From positions 1-7,075 of the forward strand of contig JAPUJU010000406.1 in the NCBI GenBank assembly GCA_027296025.1: a stretch of 7,075 nucleotides of DNA. The letters are read 5' to 3'. The position numbers and the translations under genes were made by a program. Numbering within the stretch: position 1 is the first letter of the stretch; every line of letters starts with the position of its first letter. This document shows, piece by piece, positions 4,457 to 7,075 of this stretch. A model generated the notes under the pieces. It saw only the letters and a list, made by a program, of their open reading frames with translations. It did no database searches and was not told where the DNA came from. This DNA is from a bacterium. GTDB lineage: Bacteria; Krumholzibacteriota; Krumholzibacteriia; WVZY01.

Positions 4457-7075
4457 ATGAACAGACGTGACTTCGTACGTTTGATGGGTCTCGCGACCGG
4501 CGCGACGTTTCTCGATTCGTGTACCGGCAACGACGAGAAAATCATTCCGTATCTGGTACCTCCCGATGACGGTACGATTCCGGGCGTTGCCAGCTACACA
4601 CAAACGTCGTGCACGGAATGTCCGGCGGGTTGTGGCGTGAGCGCAAAAGTGATGGACTACCAGGTTGGTAAACTCGAAGGCCTCGATGGCCATCCGATCA
4701 ACGGGGGTGCGCTCTGTATGCGCGGGCAAGCATCGCTAAGTCGGCTCTACCACCCGCATCGCCTGACGACACCTCTGCGAAGGGGCGAGGGTGGCGAATT
4801 ACGGGAAATAAGCTGGGAGGACGCCTTCGGAGAGATTCGCGATGCGATGTCGTCCACGCAGCGGAAACACGTTTTTCTCTCGGAGAAAACCACCGGAACC
4901 CTGTCCTCGCTCATCGACCGTTTCTGCCACTCCCGTAACGTGGAGCGGCTTCCCGAGTATGAACTGTATTCCCATTCGGCCATCCGGCAAGCCAACAAAC
5001 TCCTCTTTGGACGCGCCGAGATTCCCGCATACAAGATCGACGAGGCCGACTTCGTTCTGACCATCGGCGCAGATATCTTAGAGACGTTTGTCAGCCCGGT
5101 GTCCTACTCGAAGCAATTTTCCCGCGCGAAGAGAAGTGATGGCCACTTCAGTTGGTTCCACGTTGAACCACACGTATCACTGACCGGGTTGCAGGCAGAG
5201 GAGCGTTTCAACGTTTCCCCGGGAAGCGAACTGTATCTGCTCGCCTTTCTGCTGAGGCGGATTTCCAAAGTTACGCTGGCTGGTGAGCATCATATCGGCG
5301 GCATCGTCGAGCCCCTCCCGAACCTGCCCGACCGTGGTTTCGCCGAAAAGTGCGGGCTGAGCGTCGAGCAGCTCAATCGTATTGCGGGAGCGCTCGTGTC
5401 GGCGAAGCACCCGCTGGTGATTTCCGGCGGCGTTTCCGTCACGCAGGACTCGGGCGGCGATGTGGCCGTGCTTACGTCACTGCTCCAGTGGGCGGTTGGC
5501 ATGGTCGGCAAGACCGTGGACTTTAGTTTATCGGAGAACTACGCGAATGTCGGATCGCTTCGGGATATTGAGCGAATTGCGAGTCGCCTTGATCGCAGCC
5601 AGATCGGCGTCATGTTTATTTCGTCCGTCGACCCTCTCGACAGCGTCCCTGACTCTGTGGGTTTTGCGGACAAGCTGGCCAAGGCGATGTTACGCGTCGG
5701 TATCGGCGACTTTACGACCGCATCGATGGAAGCGTGTGACATTCTACTTCCGATGTCACACAGTCTTGAATCCTGGGGCGATGCGACCCCGAGGCGTGGT
5801 TTGAGGACGGTCATTCAGCCCGTCATCGAACCGCGGTTCGACACACGGACGACAGGTGATATTCTGCTCGCGCTCATGGTCGCAACCGGTGACTCCGTTC
5901 AACGCTACCAGAAGTATCTTTTCGATGTGTGGAACTCGGAGCACGGTGAAGCCGGTTCTGCAAAACTCCTCACCGATGGCTATCTTGTGACGTCAAAGAA
6001 AAAGGTATCCGTTTCGCTGAACGGTAGTGACGTGCGTGGACGGATCGGTCGCATGCCGTTCCGGAATTCCTTCGTCAAGCCGGTGCTGTACGTGACACCG
6101 TCGATCCGAACATTCGACGGACGCAGTCGCGATCTTCCACTCTTGAACGAGATTCCCGATCCGCTGACGACGATTTCCTGGGGAGCCTGGATCTCGATGT
6201 CGCCTGAGAGTGTTCAGGAAATGGGTATCAGTGAGACGGAAGAAGTAGTGGTTTCCTACACCGGTGGATCGATGCGGTTGCCCGTGAAGATTCAACCCGG
6301 GCTGGCCAGGGGTGTTTCCATGGTTCAGCGCAAGACGGTCGATCCGACCCCGGCCGAGATCGAAGCGAATTCTGGTGAAGTGGTTTCTCGCTTCGAAGGT
6401 GTGAAAATCGAACGGACGGGTCGCAAAATCGCGTTGCCGATTCTCTCCGGCTCGATGTCTCAGAAAGGACGTGGCGTCATCCCGGGCGGCGGCAACGGAC
6501 ACGGTGACGAGCATGGCGGGCACGACGGTAAGCACGCGACGTTGTATCCCGACAACAGGTACAAGGATTACCGGTGGGGGATGGCGATCGACCTCGATCT
6601 GTGCACGGGATGCTCGGCATGTGTCGCGGCGTGCTACGTAGAGAACAACGTACCGGTCACCGGCGGCGAACTCCATCTCAATGGACGCGAGATGTCGTGG
6701 ATCCGCATCGAACCGTACTACGAGCCGGAGGACAGTCAAGACGGGTCGGGATTTCAACCGATGCTCTGTCAGCACTGCGCGAACGCGCCGTGCGAGACGG
6801 TGTGTCCCGTCTTCGCCACCTACCACAGCGAAGAAGGGCTCAACGCACAGATCTACAACCGGTGCGTGGGCACGCGATACTGCGCAAACAACTGTCCGTA
6901 CAAGGTTCGTCGCTTCAACTGGTTTGATTTCGATCGACCTTCGGATCTCAACATTACGAGAAACCCGGAAGTATCGGTGCGCGGCCGCGGGATCATGGAA
7001 AAGTGCTCATTCTGCGTACAGCGAATCCGCGGTGCCCGCGACGTGGCCAAAGACAACGGGCGCAAGATTATGGAT
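4457..7075 (+). CDS. actB: ActB-type Fe-S protein: molybdopterin-oxidoreductase-like plus ferredoxin-like domains, 3' partial
   Basis: I translated 873 codons to the window edge without a stop; ActB proteins are usually around 1000 residues, so the C-terminus is missing. The N-terminus has a Tat-like RRDFVRLMG (3-11), a short hydrophobic stretch and Cys22 in LDSC, a poor lipobox. Residues about 45-670 resemble the molybdopterin oxidoreductase superfamily: C52-x2-C55-x3-C59 and C87 (ALCMRGQAS) form a complete first [4Fe-4S] motif, followed by YHPHRLTTPLRR. The segment SHSAIRQANKLLFG shows no Cys or Sec where a metal ligand is often found, so bound molybdenum is doubtful. A Gly/His-rich linker (about 676-694) leads to the ferredoxin-like part: C716, C719, C722, C726; C771, C774, C779, C783; C803, C809, C813 (RCVGTRYCANNCPYKVRR); C850, C853 (EKCSFC). 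This is the four-cluster pattern of the ActB2/PsrB/NrfC type. The protein should sit on the periplasmic face, taking electrons from a NrfD-like ActC and passing them to the pentaheme protein encoded just upstream. A related CISM complex is the alternative. Confidence 0.9.
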   Translation, partial: MNRRDFVRLMGLATGATFLDSCTGNDEKIIPYLVPPDDGTIPGVASYTQTSCTECPAGCGVSAKVMDYQVGKLEGLDGHPINGGALCMRGQASLSRLYHPHRLTTPLRRGEGGELREISWEDAFGEIRDAMSSTQRKHVFLSEKTTGTLSSLIDRFCHSRNVERLPEYELYSHSAIRQANKLLFGRAEIPAYKIDEADFVLTIGADILETFVSPVSYSKQFSRAKRSDGHFSWFHVEPHVSLTGLQAEERFNVSPGSELYLLAFLLRRISKVTLAGEHHIGGIVEPLPNLPDRGFAEKCGLSVEQLNRIAGALVSAKHPLVISGGVSVTQDSGGDVAVLTSLLQWAVGMVGKTVDFSLSENYANVGSLRDIERIASRLDRSQIGVMFISSVDPLDSVPDSVGFADKLAKAMLRVGIGDFTTASMEACDILLPMSHSLESWGDATPRRGLRTVIQPVIEPRFDTRTTGDILLALMVATGDSVQRYQKYLFDVWNSEHGEAGSAKLLTDGYLVTSKKKVSVSLNGSDVRGRIGRMPFRNSFVKPVLYVTPSIRTFDGRSRDLPLLNEIPDPLTTISWGAWISMSPESVQEMGISETEEVVVSYTGGSMRLPVKIQPGLARGVSMVQRKTVDPTPAEIEANSGEVVSRFEGVKIERTGRKIALPILSGSMSQKGRGVIPGGGNGHGDEHGGHDGKHATLYPDNRYKDYRWGMAIDLDLCTGCSACVAACYVENNVPVTGGELHLNGREMSWIRIEPYYEPEDSQDGSGFQPMLCQHCANAPCETVCPVFATYHSEEGLNAQIYNRCVGTRYCANNCPYKVRRFNWFDFDRPSDLNITRNPEVSVRGRGIMEKCSFCVQRIRGARDVAKDNGRKIMD

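Noticed and set aside
4453..4470. Alternative ATG just before the ActB start
   Set aside because: It opens only ATG-AAT-GAA-CAG-ACG-TGA; the ATG at 4457 has ideal spacing from GGAGG and encodes the Tat-like leader.
3983..4729. Long minus-strand open frame of 248 codons across actA and the start of actB
   Set aside because: It is antisense to two genes with clear heme and Fe-S motifs, and its product is a His/Arg-rich string without recognisable domains, typical of shadow frames in GC-rich DNA.
5993..6826. Minus-strand open frame of 277 codons across actB
   Set aside because: It lies opposite the conserved ferredoxin-like region of actB, and the translation has no family features; codon-bias shadow.

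Overview
The window is gene-dense and all its genes lie on the + strand. It looks like a GC-rich Gram-negative bacterial chromosome segment devoted to respiration. Multi-heme c-type cytochromes, a Tat-type leader on a large Fe-S protein and a SCO-type copper chaperone remnant point to an organism with a periplasm and a cytochrome-based electron transport chain. The alternative complex III (ACIII) type genes are known from Bacteroidota/Rhodothermota, Chloroflexota, Acidobacteriota, Planctomycetota, myxobacteria and several candidate phyla. The sequence alone does not let me choose a phylum.

Layout. Bases 1-1755 hold the 3' part of a YyaL/SPATA20-family protein, whose N-terminal thioredoxin-like domain is mostly cut off by the window edge. 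An intergenic stretch of about 165 bases (1756-1921) carries a plausible sigma70-type promoter and a CRP/FNR-like inverted repeat. Next comes a SCO1/SenC-family gene (about 1922-2506) that is broken: its recognisable parts alternate between two reading frames, with at least four frame changes, although both copper-ligand motifs survive. After it lie three intact, closely spaced genes. The first (2531-3865) encodes a protein with about eight membrane helices and a C-terminal mono-heme cytochrome c domain. The second (3920-4438, TTG start) encodes a membrane-anchored pentaheme cytochrome of the ActA type. The third (4457 to the window end, open at the 3' side) encodes an ActB-type fusion of a molybdopterin-oxidoreductase-like domain and a four-cluster ferredoxin-like domain.

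How they work together. In characterised ACIII, a NrfD-like membrane subunit (ActC, expected just beyond the right edge) oxidises quinol. Electrons pass through the Fe-S clusters of ActB to the hemes of ActA, then to a mono-heme cytochrome and a terminal oxidase. Here the gene before actA supplies a mono-heme domain fused to a multi-helix membrane domain, which may be an extra or alternative electron exit. SCO proteins deliver copper to cytochrome c oxidase, so the broken SCO gene fits an oxidase locus nearby.

Points most worth a second look: the SCO gene with alternating frame changes between intact neighbours; the complete four-cysteine cluster motif in the ActB N-terminal domain, without an obvious molybdenum ligand; the unusual membrane-cytochrome c fusion at the head of the act genes; and the palindrome upstream of the SCO remnant. 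I saw no tRNA, rRNA, CRISPR array, insertion sequence or clear intrinsic terminator.
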